A DNA stretch of 64,000 nucleotides from Sheuella amnicola (lineage in GTDB: Bacteria > Pseudomonadota > Gammaproteobacteria > Burkholderiales > Burkholderiaceae_B), in assembly GCF_010499255.1 (NCBI RefSeq), contig NZ_JAAGRN010000002.1, positions 372,001-436,000 on the forward strand. The letters run 5' to 3'. Below, piece after piece: positions 1-10,051 of the stretch (its first letter is position 1; the number at the start of each line of letters is the position of its first letter). The position numbers and the translations under genes were made by a program. Under the pieces are notes generated by a model. The model was not told the DNA's origin. It saw only the letters and a list, made by a program, of their open reading frames with translations, and made no database searches.

Positions 1-774
<774 letters not shown>

Positions 775-839
775 TTTTACTTTGCCGCAGGTCGAACTGA
801 TCTGCGGCATTTCGTTCTTTTCGTTCTTTGGGAATCGTC

Positions 840-1151
840 ATGAAAAATCAAAAAATCCGCATCCGTCTAAAAGCGTTTGACTACAAACTCATCGACCAGT
901 CGGCTGCAGAGATCGTTGATACGGCAAAGCGCACCGGAGCAGTGGTTCGCGGCCCGGTTCCACTGCCCACACGTATTCGTCGTTATGACGTGTTGCGTTC
1001 GCCGCACGTCAACAAGGCTTCGCGTGATCAGTTTGAGATCCGTACTCATCAGCGCCTGATGGATATCGTTGATCCTACAGACAAGACAGTTGACGCATTG
1101 ATGCGCCTCGACTTGCCTGCAGGTGTAGACGTCGAAATCGCGCTGCAGTAA
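840..1151 (+). CDS. rpsJ: 30S ribosomal protein S10
   Basis: S10 is a small-subunit head protein that also binds NusB in antitermination complexes. The 103 residues begin [19 protein letters not shown] and contain the family signature region [24 protein letters not shown]. The ATG at 840 is preferred over one 12 bases upstream because it gives the family's normal N terminus. The gene follows tuf and is separated from rplC by about 200 bases containing a hairpin and a promoter. It therefore probably belongs to the str transcript, while the S10-type operon restarts at rplC. Confidence 0.97.
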   Translation: MKNQKIRIRLKAFDYKLIDQSAAEIVDTAKRTGAVVRGPVPLPTRIRRYDVLRSPHVNKASRDQFEIRTHQRLMDIVDPTDKTVDALMRLDLPAGVDVEIALQ

Positions 1152-1160
1152 AAAAATATA

Positions 1161-1194
1161 TACAAACCCGTAGGTTAGGTCTTGCGGGTTTGTA
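1161..1194 (+). terminator. Hairpin after rpsJ, possible terminator
   Basis: TACAAACCCG (1161-1170) pairs perfectly with CGGGTTTGTA (1185-1194) across a 14-base loop, ten bases after the rpsJ stop. No T-run follows, so it is not a textbook intrinsic terminator. Its right arm overlaps the -35 of the rplC promoter candidate. It may be a processing or pausing site at the str/S10 boundary. Confidence 0.5.
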
Positions 1195-1211
1195 CGTATT
1201 GGTGCTAGAAT
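1182..1211 (+). promoter_or_regulatory. Candidate promoter for the rplC operon
   Basis: TTGCGG (1182-1187) and TAGAAT (1206-1211) are 18 bases apart. The -10 is preceded by TGC, giving an extended -10 element TGCTAGAAT. Transcription would begin near 1218 and leave a leader of about 138 bases before rplC. This fits a separate promoter for the S10-type operon, apart from tuf-rpsJ. Confidence 0.6.
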
Positions 1212-1281
1212 CCAAGACTTGCCTGAAATTTTGGGCAAAATAGGGTCGGAAGTACATTAAGGCCCATGTAGTAAATGAGCG

Positions 1282-1328
1282 CCCGAAAATATTTCGGGTT
1301 TTATCAGCCCCGACCAATCGCAGTCGGG
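1282..1328 (+). promoter_or_regulatory. Two leader hairpins upstream of rplC
   Basis: CCCGAAA (1282-1288) pairs with TTTCGGG (1292-1298) and is followed by TTTTAT, an attenuator-like arrangement. A second stem, CCCGAC (1309-1314) with GTCGGG (1323-1328), lies just before the rplC ribosome-binding region (GGAGA near 1346). The S10 operon of enteric bacteria is controlled by L4 through leader hairpins. Whether this leader does the same here is inference. Confidence 0.5.
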
Positions 1329-1355
1329 AATCGGGTTTTTACCCCGGAGAAAACG

Positions 1356-2045
1356 ATGTCGAAATCGACACCCACGCCTGCCGCACATCGGCTAGGGCTG
1401 GTGGGCCGCAAGGTCGGCATGACCCGTATTTTTACGGAAGATGGCGAGTCCATCCCCGTGACAGTGCTGGACGTGTCGAACAATCGCGTCACCCAGGTAA
1501 AGTCGCTTGAAACTGACGGCTACGCCGCCATTCAGGTTGCTTATGGAACGCGCCGCGCCTCCCGTGTAGCCAAGCCGCAAACCGGACATTACGCCAAAGC
1601 TGGTGTAGAAGCCGGTAGCATCCTTAAAGAATTCCGTCTCGATCCTGCTCGCGCAGCCGAATTCACGCCAGGTAGCGTGGTCGCTGTTGAAAGCGTATTC
1701 GAAGCCGGCCAGCAAGTCGACGTAACCGGTACCACGATTGGTAAGGGTTTTGCCGGCACGATCAAGCGTCACCATTTCGGTTCGCAACGCGCATCGCACG
1801 GTAACAGCCGTTCGCACCGCGTTCCTGGCTCGATCGGTCAAGCCCAAGATCCTGGCCGTATTTTCCCCGGTAAGCGCATGTCGGGTCACCTCGGTGATGA
1901 TACGCGCACCGTGCAAAACCTTGACGTTGTGCGAGTTGACGCCGAACGTGGTCTGCTTTTAGTTAAGGGCGCAGTCCCTGGCTATGCTGGTGCAGATATC
2001 GTCGTGCGCCCTGCCGTCAAAGCCCCTGCAAAGAAAGGAGCCTAA
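1356..2045 (+). CDS. rplC: 50S ribosomal protein L3
   Basis: L3 is an early-assembly protein whose central loop reaches the peptidyl transferase centre. The protein has 229 residues from the ATG at 1356, which has GGAGA about six bases upstream. The longer frame starting at 1275 only translates the leader. [12 protein letters not shown] marks the N terminus and the loop [18 protein letters not shown] contains the conserved glutamine region. The short N-terminal extension [11 protein letters not shown] is as remembered from Bordetella relatives. It is the first gene of the operon and rplD follows three bases later. Confidence 0.97.
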   Translation: MSKSTPTPAAHRLGLVGRKVGMTRIFTEDGESIPVTVLDVSNNRVTQVKSLETDGYAAIQVAYGTRRASRVAKPQTGHYAKAGVEAGSILKEFRLDPARAAEFTPGSVVAVESVFEAGQQVDVTGTTIGKGFAGTIKRHHFGSQRASHGNSRSHRVPGSIGQAQDPGRIFPGKRMSGHLGDDTRTVQNLDVVRVDAERGLLLVKGAVPGYAGADIVVRPAVKAPAKKGA

Positions 2046-2048
2046 TCC

Positions 2049-2672
2049 ATGGATATCAAGCTCCTGAATGACAATGGTCAGTCGTCGGCAACATTTGCTG
2101 CACCTGATACTGTCTTTGGTCGTGACTTCAACGAAGCGTTGGTGCATCAGATCGTCGTCGCCTTTCAGGCAAACGCACGCTCGGGCAATCGCGCACAAAA
2201 AGATCGTTCAGAAGTTCGCCATTCGACGAAGAAGCCTTTCCGTCAGAAAGGTACGGGCCGTGCTCGTGCCGGTATGACTTCCTCGCCCTTGTGGCGTGGG
2301 GGTGGTCGAATTTTCCCAAATTCGCCCGAAGAAAACTTCAGCCAGAAAGTCAACAAGAAAATGTATCGCGCGGGTATCCGTTCGATCTTGTCACAGTTGG
2401 CTCGTGAAGATCGCATCTCGATCGTGGATTCGTTCACACTCGAGTCGCCTAAAACCAAGCTCGCAGCTGACAAGCTGAAAAACCTTGGAATGAACGAATC
2501 GGTTCTGATCATCACTGATACGGTTGACGAAAATGTTTATCTCGCCTGCCGCAACCTGAAACATGTTGCAGTAGTCGAACCGCGTTACGCCGATCCGCTT
2601 TCACTGATTCACTACAAGAAAGTGATCATCACCAAGCCGGCCGTCGCTCAACTCGAGGAGATGCTGGCATGA
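2049..2672 (+). CDS. rplD: 50S ribosomal protein L4
   Basis: L4 binds 23S rRNA domain I and lines the exit tunnel; in enteric bacteria it also represses the S10 operon. The 207-residue protein contains the extended loop [28 protein letters not shown] in two recognisable pieces ([16 protein letters not shown]). Its stop codon overlaps the rplW start (ATGA), indicating translational coupling. Leader hairpins before rplC would be its natural autoregulatory target, which is inference. Confidence 0.97.
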   Translation: MDIKLLNDNGQSSATFAAPDTVFGRDFNEALVHQIVVAFQANARSGNRAQKDRSEVRHSTKKPFRQKGTGRARAGMTSSPLWRGGGRIFPNSPEENFSQKVNKKMYRAGIRSILSQLAREDRISIVDSFTLESPKTKLAADKLKNLGMNESVLIITDTVDENVYLACRNLKHVAVVEPRYADPLSLIHYKKVIITKPAVAQLEEMLA

Positions 2673-2965
2673 ACAATCAACGTTTAATGCAAATCATCTT
2701 GGCACCGATCGTGACCGAAAAGGCTACGTTTGTTGCAGAGAAGAACAATCAGGTCGCTTTCCGTGTGATCGCGGATGCAACGAAACCAGAAATTAAAGCT
2801 GCAGTTGAGCTTCTCTTCAAAGTTGAAGTTGACGCAGTTCAGGTTCTGAATCGTAAAGGCAAAGAAAAGCGCTTTGGACGTTTCATTGGTCGTCGTCGTA
2901 ACGAACGTAAAGCATATGTTTCGCTCAAAGACGGTCAAGAAATCAACCTGGCGGAGGTGAACTAA
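2669..2965 (+). CDS. rplW: 50S ribosomal protein L23
   Basis: L23 sits at the tunnel exit and docks trigger factor and SRP. The 98-residue protein has the conserved IVTEKAT motif and the C-terminal [13 protein letters not shown] strand, with the usual length for bacteria. It starts inside the rplD stop (ATGA) and its stop codon directly abuts the rplB start. Confidence 0.96.
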   Translation: MNNQRLMQIILAPIVTEKATFVAEKNNQVAFRVIADATKPEIKAAVELLFKVEVDAVQVLNRKGKEKRFGRFIGRRRNERKAYVSLKDGQEINLAEVN

Positions 2966-3793
2966 ATGGCCCTCTTAAAAGTTAAGCCAACCTCGCCCGG
3001 ACGTCGCGGCATGCTCAAAGTGGTTACACCCACTTTGCATAAAGGCACACCATTCGCGGCATTGGTCGAAAAGAAAGTACGTGGTTCAGGTCGTAATAAC
3101 AACGGTCACATCACGGTTCGCCATCGTGGTGGTGGTCATAAGCAGCATTACCGCCTTGTTGATTTCCGTCGTAACAAAGATGGAATTCCTGCAAAGGTTG
3201 AGCGTCTGGAATACGACCCCAACCGTACAGCGCACATTGCATTGCTTTGTTACGCAGACGGCGAACGTCGTTACATCATCGCTCCTCGTGGCCTTGAAGT
3301 GGGTGCAACATTGGTATCGGGCGTAGAAGCTCCGATCCGTGCAGGCAATACATTGCCGATCCGCAACATTCCCGTTGGTACGACGATTCACTGTATCGAA
3401 ATGCTTCCCGGCAAAGGCGCACAAATGGCGCGCTCGGCTGGTGCATCGGCTGTTCTCCTGGCTCGCGAAGGTACCTACGCTCAGGTTCGCCTGCGCTCGG
3501 GTGAAGTTCGTCGCGTGCACATCGAGTGCCGTGCAACCATTGGTGAAGTCGGCAACGAAGAGCACAGCTTGCGCCAGATTGGTAAGGCTGGTGCAGTGCG
3601 TTGGCGCGGTATTCGTCCCACGGTGCGTGGTGTCGCAATGAACCCGGTTGATCACCCACATGGTGGTGGTGAAGGTCGTACCGGCGAAGGCGGCGAGCCA
3701 GTCAGCCCATGGGGTACCCCGGCTAAGGGTTATAAAACCCGTAGCAACAAGCGGACGAACAATATGATCGTCCAGCGCCGCAAGCGTAAATAA
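2966..3793 (+). CDS. rplB: 50S ribosomal protein L2
   Basis: L2 is required for subunit association and peptidyl transferase activity. At 275 residues it is standard length, with N-terminal RNA-binding [18 protein letters not shown] in the first 70 residues. The C-terminal [16 protein letters not shown] segment includes the histidine near the active centre. The start abuts the rplW stop with GGAGGTGAA as ribosome-binding site. Confidence 0.98.
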   Translation: MALLKVKPTSPGRRGMLKVVTPTLHKGTPFAALVEKKVRGSGRNNNGHITVRHRGGGHKQHYRLVDFRRNKDGIPAKVERLEYDPNRTAHIALLCYADGERRYIIAPRGLEVGATLVSGVEAPIRAGNTLPIRNIPVGTTIHCIEMLPGKGAQMARSAGASAVLLAREGTYAQVRLRSGEVRRVHIECRATIGEVGNEEHSLRQIGKAGAVRWRGIRPTVRGVAMNPVDHPHGGGEGRTGEGGEPVSPWGTPAKGYKTRSNKRTNNMIVQRRKRK

Positions 3794-3804
3794 GAGGGCG
3801 AATC

Positions 3805-4080
3805 ATGTCACGTTCAGTCAAGAAAGGCCCATTCGTCGATGCACACTTGATCAAAAAGGTCGAGGCTGCTGTCGCCGAGAAAGGCAAAAAACCGATCAAA
3901 ACCTGGTCGCGTCGTTCAACAATTCTGCCCGAATTCATCGGGTTGACGATTGCTGTTCACAACGGTCGCCAGCACGTTCCCGTTTATATCAACGAGAACA
4001 TGGTCGGACATAAACTCGGCGAGTTTGCGCTGACCCGTACGTTCAAGGGCCATGCTGCAGACAAAAAGGCCAAGAGGTAA
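3805..4080 (+). CDS. rpsS: 30S ribosomal protein S19
   Basis: S19 is a head protein next to S13 that contacts A- and P-site tRNA regions. The 91-residue protein starts [15 protein letters not shown] and has [16 protein letters not shown] and the [20 protein letters not shown] signature region. It is eleven bases after rplB and three bases before rplV. Confidence 0.97.
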   Translation: MSRSVKKGPFVDAHLIKKVEAAVAEKGKKPIKTWSRRSTILPEFIGLTIAVHNGRQHVPVYINENMVGHKLGEFALTRTFKGHAADKKAKR

Positions 4081-4083
4081 GAA

Positions 4084-4413
4084 ATGGAAACTCAAGCCAT
4101 TATCCGTGGGGTGCACATCTCTGCCCAGAAGACCAGACTTGTTGCGGATTTGATCCGTGGCAAATCGGTTGCTCAGGCATTGAACATCCTGACCTTCACT
4201 AACAAGAAGGCCGCAGGCATTTTGAAGAAAGCTGTTGAATCAGCGATCGCCAATGCCGAACACAACGACGGTGCAGATATCGACGAACTCAAGGTCACCA
4301 CAATTTATGTGGACAAGGCCGAGTCGATGAAGCGCTTCTCCGCACGAGCCAAAGGGCGCGGTAACCAGATCGAAAAGCAGACTTGTCACATTACTGTGAA
4401 AGTCGGCGCTTAA
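4084..4413 (+). CDS. rplV: 50S ribosomal protein L22
   Basis: L22 lines the exit tunnel with a long beta-hairpin. The 109-residue protein has [15 protein letters not shown] near the N terminus and the hairpin [23 protein letters not shown] near the C terminus, both typical. Spacing to rpsS is three bases and to rpsC nine bases, consistent with one transcript. Confidence 0.97.
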   Translation: METQAIIRGVHISAQKTRLVADLIRGKSVAQALNILTFTNKKAAGILKKAVESAIANAEHNDGADIDELKVTTIYVDKAESMKRFSARAKGRGNQIEKQTCHITVKVGA

Positions 4414-4422
4414 GGAGCAACG

Positions 4423-5214
4423 ATGGGTCAGAAAATCCACCCGATTGGGTTCCGTCTCGCGGTTACACGCAACTGGGGCTCAAAGTGGTACGCACAGGAC
4501 AAAGATTTTGGTGGCATGCTTGCCTCTGATATTCGTGTTCGCGAGTACCTCAAGAAAAAATTGAAAAGCGCATCTGTAGGTCGCATCGTCATCGAGCGTC
4601 CAGCCAAGAATGCACGTATCACTGTTTACTCGGCACGCCCGGGTGTTGTGATCGGCAAGCGCGGCGAAGACATCGAAGGCCTGAAGTCAGACTTGCAGCG
4701 TTTGATGGGCGTACCTGTACACGTCAATATCGAAGAAATTCGTAAACCTGAAACTGATGCACAGCTTATTGCGGATTCGATTTCGCAACAGCTGGAAAAG
4801 CGGATCATGTTCCGTCGTGCCATGAAGCGCGCCATGCAAAATGCAATGCGCATGGGTGCTCAGGGCATCAAGATCATGAGTTCAGGTCGCCTGAATGGAA
4901 TCGAAATTGCACGTACTGAATGGTATCGCGAAGGTCGTGTACCGCTTCACACATTGCGTGCGAATATTGACTACGGCACCTCTGAAGCCCACACCACATA
5001 CGGTGTGATCGGTATCAAGGTCTGGGTATACAAGGGCGATATGTTGGCCAACGGCGAATTGCCAGTTGAGACAGCAGCCCCCCGTGAGGAAGAGCGTCGT
5101 CCGCGTCGCGCACCTCGTGGTGATAAGCCAGAAGGTGCTCGTGCTGCCCGTCCAGCAGGACGTGGTCGTGCGCCCCGCAAAGCTGACGCAGCTGCGCCAG
5201 CTGAAGGAGAATAA
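4423..5214 (+). CDS. rpsC: 30S ribosomal protein S3
   Basis: S3 lies at the mRNA entry channel. The first 210 residues include the KH domain with [14 protein letters not shown] and the C-terminal S3 domain. At 263 residues it is longer than the enteric form (233). The extra tail from about residue 215 is low complexity, rich in Arg, Pro and Ala, which is the betaproteobacterial pattern. GGAG lies about six bases before the ATG. Confidence 0.97.
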   Translation: MGQKIHPIGFRLAVTRNWGSKWYAQDKDFGGMLASDIRVREYLKKKLKSASVGRIVIERPAKNARITVYSARPGVVIGKRGEDIEGLKSDLQRLMGVPVHVNIEEIRKPETDAQLIADSISQQLEKRIMFRRAMKRAMQNAMRMGAQGIKIMSSGRLNGIEIARTEWYREGRVPLHTLRANIDYGTSEAHTTYGVIGIKVWVYKGDMLANGELPVETAAPREEERRPRRAPRGDKPEGARAARPAGRGRAPRKADAAAPAEGE

Positions 5215-5219
5215 TCACC

Positions 5220-5636
5220 ATGTTGCAACCATCGCGCAGAAAATACCGCAAAGAGCAGAAAGGCCGTAATACGGGCCTGGCAACTCGCGGTGCGAACGTT
5301 TCGTTTGGCGAATTTGGTCTTAAGGCTACCGGTCGCGGTCGTCTGACGGCTCGCCAAATTGAGGCGGCTCGTCGTGCCATTAACCGTCACATCAAGCGTG
5401 GCGGACGTATCTGGATCCGTATCTTCCCCGATAAGCCAATTTCACAGAAACCTGCTGAAGTTCGTATGGGTAACGGTAAAGGTAACCCTGAGTACTGGGT
5501 TGCTGAAATTCAGCCCGGTAAAGTGTTGTACGAAATGGAAGGTGTGAGTGAAGAGTTGGCACGTGAGGCGTTTCGCCTGGCCGCTGCTAAACTGCCAATC
5601 TCCACTACATTCGTCGCGCGTCACATCGGTGCTTAA
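5220..5636 (+). CDS. rplP: 50S ribosomal protein L16
   Basis: L16 organises the A-site tRNA region of the large subunit. The 138-residue protein begins [17 protein letters not shown] and contains [27 protein letters not shown] in its middle, where the conserved arginine hydroxylated in some bacteria lies. Upstream spacing to rpsC is five bases. Confidence 0.97.
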   Translation: MLQPSRRKYRKEQKGRNTGLATRGANVSFGEFGLKATGRGRLTARQIEAARRAINRHIKRGGRIWIRIFPDKPISQKPAEVRMGNGKGNPEYWVAEIQPGKVLYEMEGVSEELAREAFRLAAAKLPISTTFVARHIGA

Positions 5637-5645
5637 GGAATCGAC

Positions 5646-5837
5646 ATGAAAGCAAGCGAACTTCGTGCAAAAACTGCCGCAGAGCTCGGTCAAGAGCTCG
5701 AAAGCCTACTGAAGGCGCAATTCAATTTGCGTATGCAGCGGGCAACTCAGCAACTTTCCAACACCAGTCAGATCGGTAAAGTCCGTCGCGATATCGCACG
5801 CGTCCGTACTTTGTTGACTGAAAAGGCGGGAAAATAA
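5646..5837 (+). CDS. rpmC: 50S ribosomal protein L29
   Basis: L29 is a small helical protein next to L23 at the tunnel exit. The 63 residues have the expected two-helix pattern with [16 protein letters not shown] followed by [12 protein letters not shown]. It sits between rplP and rpsQ with one base separating it from rpsQ. Confidence 0.96.
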   Translation: MKASELRAKTAAELGQELESLLKAQFNLRMQRATQQLSNTSQIGKVRRDIARVRTLLTEKAGK

Positions 5838-5838
5838 A

Positions 5839-6117
5839 ATGACCACAGCTCAAACCACAAAAATCAAGCGTCAACGTACGCTGACTGGCAAAGTCGTTAG
5901 CAACAAAATGGATAAAACCATTGTTGTGCTGGTAGAACGCCGTGTTAAGCACCCTGTGCTTGGCAAAATTATTATGCGTTCAGCCAAGTACAAAGCACAC
6001 GACGAAAACAATCAGTACAACGAAGGCGATACCGTTGAGATTGCTGAAGGCCGTCCTATTTCACGTTCAAAGTCATGGACTGCGACACGTTTGATTGAGG
6101 CTGCCCGCGTAATTTAA
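5839..6117 (+). CDS. rpsQ: 30S ribosomal protein S17
   Basis: S17 is a primary 16S rRNA binder. The 92-residue OB-fold protein has [20 protein letters not shown] and the signature [18 protein letters not shown]. It is the last gene of this transcript here: a bidirectional terminator and a convergent aldehyde dehydrogenase gene follow instead of the rplN that usually comes next. Confidence 0.97.
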   Translation: MTTAQTTKIKRQRTLTGKVVSNKMDKTIVVLVERRVKHPVLGKIIMRSAKYKAHDENNQYNEGDTVEIAEGRPISRSKSWTATRLIEAARVI

Positions 6118-6163
6118 ACGCAACGCAGGAATGGTCTGTATCTTGCTAGCAGGAAGCAGATAA

Positions 6164-6193
6164 AAAAGAGCGACGAATTTTCGTCGCTCTTTT
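6164..6193. terminator. Bidirectional terminator between rpsQ and the aldehyde dehydrogenase gene
   Basis: AAAAGAGCGACG (6164-6175) pairs with CGTCGCTCTTTT (6182-6193), with the A/T ends able to serve as U-tract in either direction. It lies 46 bases after the rpsQ stop and 17 bases beyond the stop of the convergent aldehyde dehydrogenase gene, so it can end both transcripts. Confidence 0.85.
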
Positions 6194-6210
6194 GTTTTGG
6201 TCAAGCGTAA

Positions 6211-7638
6211 TTAGATGTGGGTGACAAATTTAGTGACGAGGTAGCCATCAAATGTCTCGCTTCCCCCCTCACTTCCGATACCGCTATCCTTGATGCCCCC
6301 AAAAGGTGTTTCGGGCAAGGCACTGCCAAAGTGATTAATATTCACCATGCCAGCTTCGAGCGAGTTCGAAACCTTCGTGGCAGTTTGCAGTGAATTGGTA
6401 AAGACATAAGAAGACAAGCCAAAAGGCAAACTATTTGAACGGGCAATGACTTCGTCTACATCAGTAAAAGGAACGACGGGAGCGATAGGTCCAAATGGTT
6501 CCTCGGTCATCAACATAGAGTCGTCCTTCAAACCAGTGATCACGGTTGGCGGGAAGAAGAAGCCTTTGCCTTGAAGTGGGTCGCCACCAATTTCAACCGT
6601 TGCACCACGCTTTCTTGCGTCCTCAACGAAGCGTGAAATCGCAGGAACGCGGCGTTCGTGTGCGAGCGGTCCCATTTCGACACCATCATCAAGTCCGTTG
6701 CCGACTTTGATTGTCTTTAATACATCGATGAATTTGGCAAGGAATTTATCGTATGCATTTTTTTGAACATAAAAGCGGGTGGGAGAAACGCAGACTTGAC
6801 CAGCGTTACGAATTTTGAACTTAGCCAACATGGTTGCAGCACGTTCGATATCCGCATCATCGAACACCAAAACAGGCGAGTGCCCACCAAGTTCCATGGT
6901 CGTGCGTTTCATGTGTTCGCCGGCCAATGCAGCAAGTTGTTTACCTACTGCTACAGAGCCGGTGAAAGAAACTTTGCGCGAGATAGGTGAACGAATCAAA
7001 TAGTCTGAAACCTTTCCAGGCTGACCCCAGACGATATTCAAAACACCCGGCGGCAAACCGGCGTCGTGGAACATTTGGGCAATAGCCATAACAGCACTAG
7101 GTGAATCTTCAGGACCCTTAAGAATGATGGTACAGCCTGAACCAATCGCAGCGCAGATTTTTCTAATTGCTTGGTTGTATGGAAAGTTCCAAGGAGTGAA
7201 GGCAACACAAACTCCGATTGGCTCTTTGAGAACCAACTGACGTACATCAGGGTTGCGCGGCAAAATAACACGACCATAAATCCGACGACATTCTTCTGCG
7301 TGCCAATCGCAGTGATCTGCGCAGCTAATTAATTCACCCATCGACTCAGCCAAAGGTTTGCCCTGATCCATGGTCATATTTCGAGCTATATCCTTTGCGC
7401 GATCACGTGTCAGTTGACCCACTTTACGCAAAATCGCCGAGCGATCCATCGGAGAAGATTTTTTCCAGGTTGCAAAAGCATTTTCTGCAGACTGAAGAGC
7501 CATATCCAAATCTGCCTCGGTGGCATGGGGAAGCGTTCCGATCACTTCTTGAGTGGCCGGGTTGAAGACTTCTTGAGTCTTTCGACCATCGCCGGAAAGA
7601 AATTCACCGTTGATATAAAGCGACAATTTTTGGTACAT
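6211..7638 (-). CDS. NAD(P)-dependent aldehyde dehydrogenase, succinate-semialdehyde dehydrogenase-like
   Basis: An ALDH-superfamily enzyme oxidising an aldehyde to its acid with NAD(P)+. The 475 residues are full length. TPWNFPYNQ (about 148-156) and FTGSVAVGK (225-233) form the cofactor site, MELGG holds the general-base Glu249, GQVCVSP holds catalytic Cys283, and EEPFGPIAP lies near 385. The segment usually reading KPAE reads KGPE here. Overall it resembles the GabD group acting on succinate semialdehyde and related aldehydes, but the substrate cannot be fixed from sequence. It is a single gene lying against the ribosomal operons between rpsQ and rplN, and by eye more AT-rich than they are. 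That suggests insertion at this boundary in an ancestor. Confidence 0.9.
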   Translation of the reverse strand: MYQKLSLYINGEFLSGDGRKTQEVFNPATQEVIGTLPHATEADLDMALQSAENAFATWKKSSPMDRSAILRKVGQLTRDRAKDIARNMTMDQGKPLAESMGELISCADHCDWHAEECRRIYGRVILPRNPDVRQLVLKEPIGVCVAFTPWNFPYNQAIRKICAAIGSGCTIILKGPEDSPSAVMAIAQMFHDAGLPPGVLNIVWGQPGKVSDYLIRSPISRKVSFTGSVAVGKQLAALAGEHMKRTTMELGGHSPVLVFDDADIERAATMLAKFKIRNAGQVCVSPTRFYVQKNAYDKFLAKFIDVLKTIKVGNGLDDGVEMGPLAHERRVPAISRFVEDARKRGATVEIGGDPLQGKGFFFPPTVITGLKDDSMLMTEEPFGPIAPVVPFTDVDEVIARSNSLPFGLSSYVFTNSLQTATKVSNSLEAGMVNINHFGSALPETPFGGIKDSGIGSEGGSETFDGYLVTKFVTHI

Positions 7639-7818
7639 GATTTATCCGATTCAACAAAAAATGGAAAAAATATAAAAAAGACTTAAAAATCAGTGTGTTA
7701 TATTGATGAAGTTGTTAAACAAAAATAAAAAAGACAAGTCAAAAGCTTACAGAAAGCATAAAAAAGAGAAGATAGGTCGTAATATGACACAAGTTATGTG
7801 TACATGCACATGTAACGC
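7639..7818. other. AT-rich spacer upstream of the aldehyde dehydrogenase gene and of the rplN promoter
   Basis: About 180 bases of A-rich sequence contain many AAAAA runs and no open frame of note. It must contain the promoter of the minus-strand aldehyde dehydrogenase gene, but no single -35/-10 pair stands out. The composition contrasts sharply with the ribosomal genes on either side. The A-runs could also act as an UP-element-like region for the rplN promoter just downstream. Confidence 0.5.
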
Positions 7819-7847
7819 TTGCATAAAATAAAATAGCGGTATATACT
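7819..7847 (+). promoter_or_regulatory. Sigma70-type promoter for the rplN (spc) operon
   Basis: TTGCAT (7819-7824) and TATACT (7842-7847) are separated by exactly 17 bases, with A-rich sequence upstream. Predicted start near 7854 gives a leader of about 210 bases before rplN. The promoter is needed because the transcript from rplC ends at the terminator after rpsQ. Confidence 0.75.
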
Positions 7848-7961
7848 AGAAATCTTTCCTCACTCGGGCTAGGTTTTCAGGCTTAAATGAAAACTAAAAA
7901 GATGCCATAAAAGGTGTCAGTACCAAGAGAAGAAAGAAAAAAATTTAGCAGATTTCAACCC

Positions 7962-8035
7962 AGGGTGCCCTGTGGCGCCTTACGGGACCAAAACTGACTG
8001 AAAAGTTTGTCGGCGAGCCGAAAGTGAACCGACAA
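7962..8035 (+). promoter_or_regulatory. Folded 5' leader of rplN
   Basis: Two stems lie in the predicted leader. AGGGTGCC (7962-7969) pairs with GGCGCCTT (7974-7981) across a CTGT tetraloop, with two G-T wobbles. TTGTCGG (8007-8013) pairs with CCGACAA (8029-8035) across a 15-base loop. They end about 30 bases before the rplN ATG, which has AACAGGA as a ribosome-binding site. A regulatory role, such as binding of an operon-encoded ribosomal protein, is possible but not shown. Confidence 0.5.
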
Positions 8036-8066
8036 GTAAATTAGTTAAGTTGGAACAGGAAAAATC

Positions 8067-8435
8067 ATGATCCAAATGCAGACCACGCTAGACGTGGCCG
8101 ACAACACTGGTGCACGCTCTGTGATGTGTATCAAGGTGCTCGGCGGTTCTAAGCGCCGTTATGCCGCCATCGGCGATGTCATTAAGGTTACCGTCAAGGA
8201 TGCAGCCCCGCGCGGCCGTGTCAAAAAAGGCGAAATCTACAACGCAGTCGTCGTGCGCACGGCAAAAGGCGTCCGTCGTAAAGACGGTTCGCTTATCCGT
8301 TTCGGTGGTAATGCCGCCGTTTTGCTCAACGCCAAACTCGAGCCCATTGGCACTCGTATTTTCGGACCCGTCACGCGTGAACTGCGTGGTGAGAAGTTCA
8401 TGAAGATCGTGTCGTTGGCGCCAGAAGTGCTGTAA
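8067..8435 (+). CDS. rplN: 50S ribosomal protein L14
   Basis: L14 contacts 16S rRNA across the subunit interface and is the site of RsfS binding. The 122-residue protein starts [17 protein letters not shown] and has the [21 protein letters not shown] signature region. It is the first gene of the spc-type operon and follows a 210-base leader after its own promoter. Confidence 0.98.
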   Translation: MIQMQTTLDVADNTGARSVMCIKVLGGSKRRYAAIGDVIKVTVKDAAPRGRVKKGEIYNAVVVRTAKGVRRKDGSLIRFGGNAAVLLNAKLEPIGTRIFGPVTRELRGEKFMKIVSLAPEVL

Positions 8436-8444
8436 GGAGCCAAG

Positions 8445-8765
8445 ATGAACAAGATTCGTAAAGGCGACGAAGTCGTCGTGCTCACGGGACGCGATAAAAA
8501 GCGCCGTGGTACCGTAATTGACCGAGTTGATGCTGACCATGTACTGGTTGAAGGTATCAACATGGTTAAAAAGCACGTGCGTCCAAATCCGATGCAAGGT
8601 ACGGCGGGCGGCATTATCGAAAAATCAATGCCGATTCACATTTCGAACGTTGCTCTTTTTAATCCAGCCACCGGCAAAGGTGATCGCGTTGGTATTAAAG
8701 AAGTTGATGGTCGTAAAGTTCGCGTTTATCGTTCCAGCGGTGAGCCCGTTGGCGCTAAAGCGTAA
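8445..8765 (+). CDS. rplX: 50S ribosomal protein L24
   Basis: L24 initiates large-subunit assembly near the tunnel exit. The 106-residue KOW-domain protein has [21 protein letters not shown] at the N terminus and the [17 protein letters not shown] segment. AAGGAG lies before its ATG and rplE follows twelve bases after its stop. Confidence 0.97.
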   Translation: MNKIRKGDEVVVLTGRDKKRRGTVIDRVDADHVLVEGINMVKKHVRPNPMQGTAGGIIEKSMPIHISNVALFNPATGKGDRVGIKEVDGRKVRVYRSSGEPVGAKA

Positions 8766-8777
8766 GGGGCGATGAAC

Positions 8778-9317
8778 ATGGCTCGTTTTCAAGACCTATA
8801 TCAAAACAAAATCGCCGGACAGCTCCGTGAGCAGTTCGGATACAAAAGTGCGATGCAAGTGCCACGCATCACAAAGATCACGCTGAATATGGGCGTGTCA
8901 GAAGCGGTGGCCGACAAAAAAGTCATCGAGCACGCTGTATCGGATTTGACAAAAATTGCTGGTCAAAAGCCAGTGATCACCAAAACCAAGAAGGCTATCG
9001 CAGGTTTCAAAATCCGCGAAGACTATCCGATTGGTTGCATGGTGACGCTACGTGGTCAGCGCATGTACGAATTCCTAGATCGTCTCGTTTCGGTGGCTTT
9101 GCCCCGTGTTCGTGACTTCCGTGGTATTTCGGGTCGTGCGTTTGATGGTCGTGGCAACTACAACATCGGTGTGAAAGAGCAGATCATTTTCCCCGAAATC
9201 GAATACGACAAAATCGACGTGTTGCGTGGGATGAATATCAGCATCACCACCACCGCCAAGACTGACGAAGAAGCCAAAGCGCTGTTGACAGCGTTTAGCT
9301 TCCCGTTCCGCAACTAA
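8778..9317 (+). CDS. rplE: 50S ribosomal protein L5
   Basis: L5 binds 5S rRNA and contacts P-site tRNA. The protein has 179 residues from the ATG at 8778. AAGGGG at 8764-8769 is eight bases from this ATG but only two from the alternative at 8772, and MARF is the normal N terminus. Signatures are [15 protein letters not shown] and [18 protein letters not shown]. Confidence 0.96.
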   Translation: MARFQDLYQNKIAGQLREQFGYKSAMQVPRITKITLNMGVSEAVADKKVIEHAVSDLTKIAGQKPVITKTKKAIAGFKIREDYPIGCMVTLRGQRMYEFLDRLVSVALPRVRDFRGISGRAFDGRGNYNIGVKEQIIFPEIEYDKIDVLRGMNISITTTAKTDEEAKALLTAFSFPFRN

Positions 9318-9328
9318 GGGGCGAAGAC

Positions 9329-9634
9329 GTGGCTAAACTTTCAATGATCAATCGCGATGTAAAGCGCGCAAAAACAGCAGAAAAATTTGCTGCCAAGCGA
9401 GCCGCTCTCAAGGCAATCATCGACGATCAATCCAAGTCGGACGAAGAGCGTTACGAAGCGCGACTGAAGATTCAGCAGTTGCCTCGCAATGCAAGCCCAA
9501 TCCGCCAGCGTAATCGCTGTGCAATTACGGGACGTCCACGTGGCGTGTTCCGCAAGTTCGGACTTGGCCGTATTAAACTGCGCGAATTGGCCATGAAGGG
9601 TGAGATTCCCGGCATGACCAAGGCTAGCTGGTAG
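9329..9634 (+). CDS. rpsN: 30S ribosomal protein S14 (zinc-free type)
   Basis: S14 is a head protein of the small subunit. The 101-residue protein begins with GTG at 9329 and AAGGGGCG upstream. It is the long form with [19 protein letters not shown] and lacks the paired CxxC motifs of the zinc-binding short form. It lies between rplE and rpsH as usual. Confidence 0.96.
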   Translation: MAKLSMINRDVKRAKTAEKFAAKRAALKAIIDDQSKSDEERYEARLKIQQLPRNASPIRQRNRCAITGRPRGVFRKFGLGRIKLRELAMKGEIPGMTKASW

Positions 9635-9645
9635 GAGAATAGAAC

Positions 9646-10041
9646 ATGAGCATGAGCGATCCAATCGCCGATATGCTGACTCGCATTCGTAATGCGCAGC
9701 AGGTAGACAAACCATCGGTAACCATGCCCTCCTCCAAGCTGAAAGCAGCAATTGCTGCTGTGCTCAAGGATGAAGGTTACGTAGATGGTTTCCAGATTAA
9801 AGGTTCGGCTGAAAAGCCTGAGCTTGAAATCACACTCAAGTATTACGCAGGACGTCCGGTTATCGAGCGCATCGAACGCGTTTCGCGCCCTGGCTTGCGT
9901 ATTTACAAAGGTCGTACAAGCATTCCTCAGGTCATGAACGGTCTGGGTGTGGCCATTGTCTCCACCTCGCGTGGCGTGATGACCGACCGCAAAGCTCGCG
10001 CCAATGGCGTGGGTGGCGAAGTCTTGTGCTACGTGGCTTAA
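9646..10041 (+). CDS. rpsH: 30S ribosomal protein S8
   Basis: S8 is a central 16S rRNA binder that represses the spc operon in E. coli. The 131-residue protein has [14 protein letters not shown] at the start and the C-terminal [20 protein letters not shown]. The ATG at 9646 is eight bases from AGGAG (9633-9637), making it a better start than the ATG six bases further on. Confidence 0.97.
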   Translation: MSMSDPIADMLTRIRNAQQVDKPSVTMPSSKLKAAIAAVLKDEGYVDGFQIKGSAEKPELEITLKYYAGRPVIERIERVSRPGLRIYKGRTSIPQVMNGLGVAIVSTSRGVMTDRKARANGVGGEVLCYVA

Positions 10042-10051
10042 GGAGAACCGA

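Noticed and set aside
1275-1355. N-terminal extension of L3 from an upstream ATG
   Set aside because: It translates the hairpin-rich leader; the ATG at 1356 has a ribosome-binding site and gives the family's normal start.
3086-3661. 191-residue minus-strand frame within rplB
   Set aside because: Antisense shadow of L2 with Cys/Thr-rich composition typical of reverse-complement coding sequence.
6211-8066. Aldehyde dehydrogenase region considered as a transposon insertion
   Set aside because: No terminal inverted repeats, target duplication or transposase were seen, so only an ancient insertion or rearrangement can be suggested.
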